Origin: Phellopilus nigrolimitatus
Lineage: Eukaryota; Basidiomycota; Agaricomycetes; Hymenochaetales; Hymenochaetaceae
Direction: 5' to 3'
DNA length: 64,000 nucleotides
NCBI GenBank assembly: GCA_021029095.1
Contig: JAJOHG010000001.1
Span: 1,922,001-1,986,000, forward strand
Shown: positions 63,012 to 64,000 of the stretch, in pieces
Numbering within the stretch: position 1 is the first letter of the stretch
Layout: the number at the start of each line of letters is the position of its first letter
Notes under the pieces: generated by a model
What the model saw: only the letters and a program-made list of their open reading frames with translations
Databases searched by the model: none
What the model was told of the DNA's origin: nothing
Made by a program: the position numbers and the translations under genes

Positions 63012-64000
63012 TCACTGACTTGTTGCACTCGATCCAGGCGTGCGAAGATTCTTCCCCGCACTCCGACGCTGCTGATGGGTCGGTTCCGGTGCTCCGTCGT
63101 AGCGCGGTGGAAGTTCGATAACCTCCGTCCCCTCCGGAGTGTACACAGTAACAGGCGCACCCCCACCATCATGGTGGACGACGTAGATCTGCCCACCCGG
63201 TGTCCGTGGCTGCGGTTGTGAAGTTAATGGACCTTGATGAAACGTAGCCAAAGCGGATTCTGGCGTATCCCCAACCTCAAGCCCTGAGCCTGCGCGACCT
63301 AGAGGCGATAAAGATGTCTGCTGCTCCGTTGCATCGCACCTTGAACCGGTAATAGGCAAAGGCGATACATTGAGAAGAGCGTCGGGCACTATAAAGGGTT
63401 CGATCTCATAGCCAGAGCCTAGAGTGAGGGCTCGGCGGCTGCCTGTAGTTGAATCGTTATGGGGAGGCCGGACGCGTGCTTCCTCGGTAATGAATGTCGA
63501 CTGTGTGGCAGACGGGATCGCAGAGTAGTGCGCCGTATTCCCTCCGAGTTGGCTTCCTTCGACTTTACCACCTTCGTTGTGTATGCGATCAGAGATGTAT
63601 GAATCGTAGTACGGGCCCTTGCGTTGACGCAAGAAAAACCAAGAAGCTAGTCCGCCTACGAGCAACCCAATGACAAGTCCCCCAACACTAGAGCCTATGG
63701 CTACATTATCTGTGATATTTTTCTTGGATGTCGAAGATCTGGCGATATTAGGTATCGATTTATATTAGGTTATCAAATAAGAGCATACTGAAAAGGCATC
63801 GAACTCACGTCGCTCCTAGAGCAAGGCACTCTGTTGGACCTTGCCCTCCACTGTGCAATGGACCATATGCCCAAGAAAAGCCATTCACATCCACCAAAGA
63901 AATGAAAAAAGGCGATCCCCATGACTATCATATTTATATGAGCAAGATTGCAATGAGAAAAAAAAAAGTAGCATTTACCAGTTGTACTGTCCAATTGATT
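63012..64000 (-). CDS. Single-span membrane protein with cytosolic PPxY motif (5' partial)
   Basis: Continues beyond the right edge of the window. The exon at about 63,895-63,808 reads VNGFSWAYGPLHSGGQGPTE, then CLALGAT, an extracellular segment. The next exon has RSSTSKKNITDNVAIGSSVG and the membrane span GLVIGLLVGGLASWFFLRQR. A long cytosolic tail follows, rich in Ser, Thr and Pro, with QIYVVHHDGGGAPVTVYTPE and VIELPPRYDGAPEP; PPRY fits the PPxY motif bound by WW domains of Rsp5-type ubiquitin ligases. It ends GSSATSQ at 63012. The family is common in Agaricomycetes but has no assigned function. Confidence 0.7.

Overview
The window is nuclear DNA from a mushroom-forming basidiomycete (Agaricomycetes). 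Genes are dense and split by many introns of about 45-80 bp with GT..AG ends. Family content fits this class: a DUF6533 membrane protein, a CBM19 secreted protein, DUF7702 membrane proteins and a dynein heavy chain whose tail is a gene of its own. No rRNA, CRISPR array or plasmid-like feature was seen, and I found no convincing tRNA.

Layout. 0-6 kb: end of SmE (+), PEX10 (-), MGR2 (+, with an apparent 4-nt exon), a Cys/His-rich unknown (-) and homoserine kinase (-). 6.5-10.8 kb: a very large Ser/Pro-rich unknown (+). 11-18 kb: membrane and cell-surface proteins (a Kre9/KNH-type single-span protein, a DUF6533 protein and an unrecognised multi-span protein), with a 313-bp hAT-type miniature element between the last two. 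19-30 kb: ammonium transporter, mitochondrial uS8, prenylcysteine oxidase, F-box protein, dienelactone-hydrolase-like protein, a LEA-like small mitochondrial protein and an anchored SDR. 30.8-41.3 kb: dynein tail (dhc1 type), homoserine O-acetyltransferase, Vps4 and a HAL4-like kinase. 42.9-50.6 kb: eL19, a MYST acetyltransferase, a degenerate kinase-like protein and a HAD phosphatase. 51-64 kb: CBM19 protein, ERG5/CYP61, a tandem segmental duplication carrying two DUF7702 genes, LAS1 and a single-span PPxY protein that runs off the end.

Most genes are ordinary housekeeping genes with no operon logic. Homoserine kinase and homoserine O-acetyltransferase act on the same metabolite but lie 30 kb apart, so I do not call a cluster.

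A recurring feature is single-base frame breaks inside otherwise intact conserved genes (homoserine kinase, dynein tail three times, MET2, VPS4 in the Walker A motif, ERG5, the HAD phosphatase and both DUF7702 copies). Nearly all are one-base insertions. Base-level errors in the assembly are the simplest explanation, but this needs transcripts or re-reading to settle. The observations I rate highest are the stand-alone dynein tail, the 4-nt exon in MGR2, the hAT-type element with an 8-bp target duplication, and the kinase-like protein lacking both the glycine loop and DFG.
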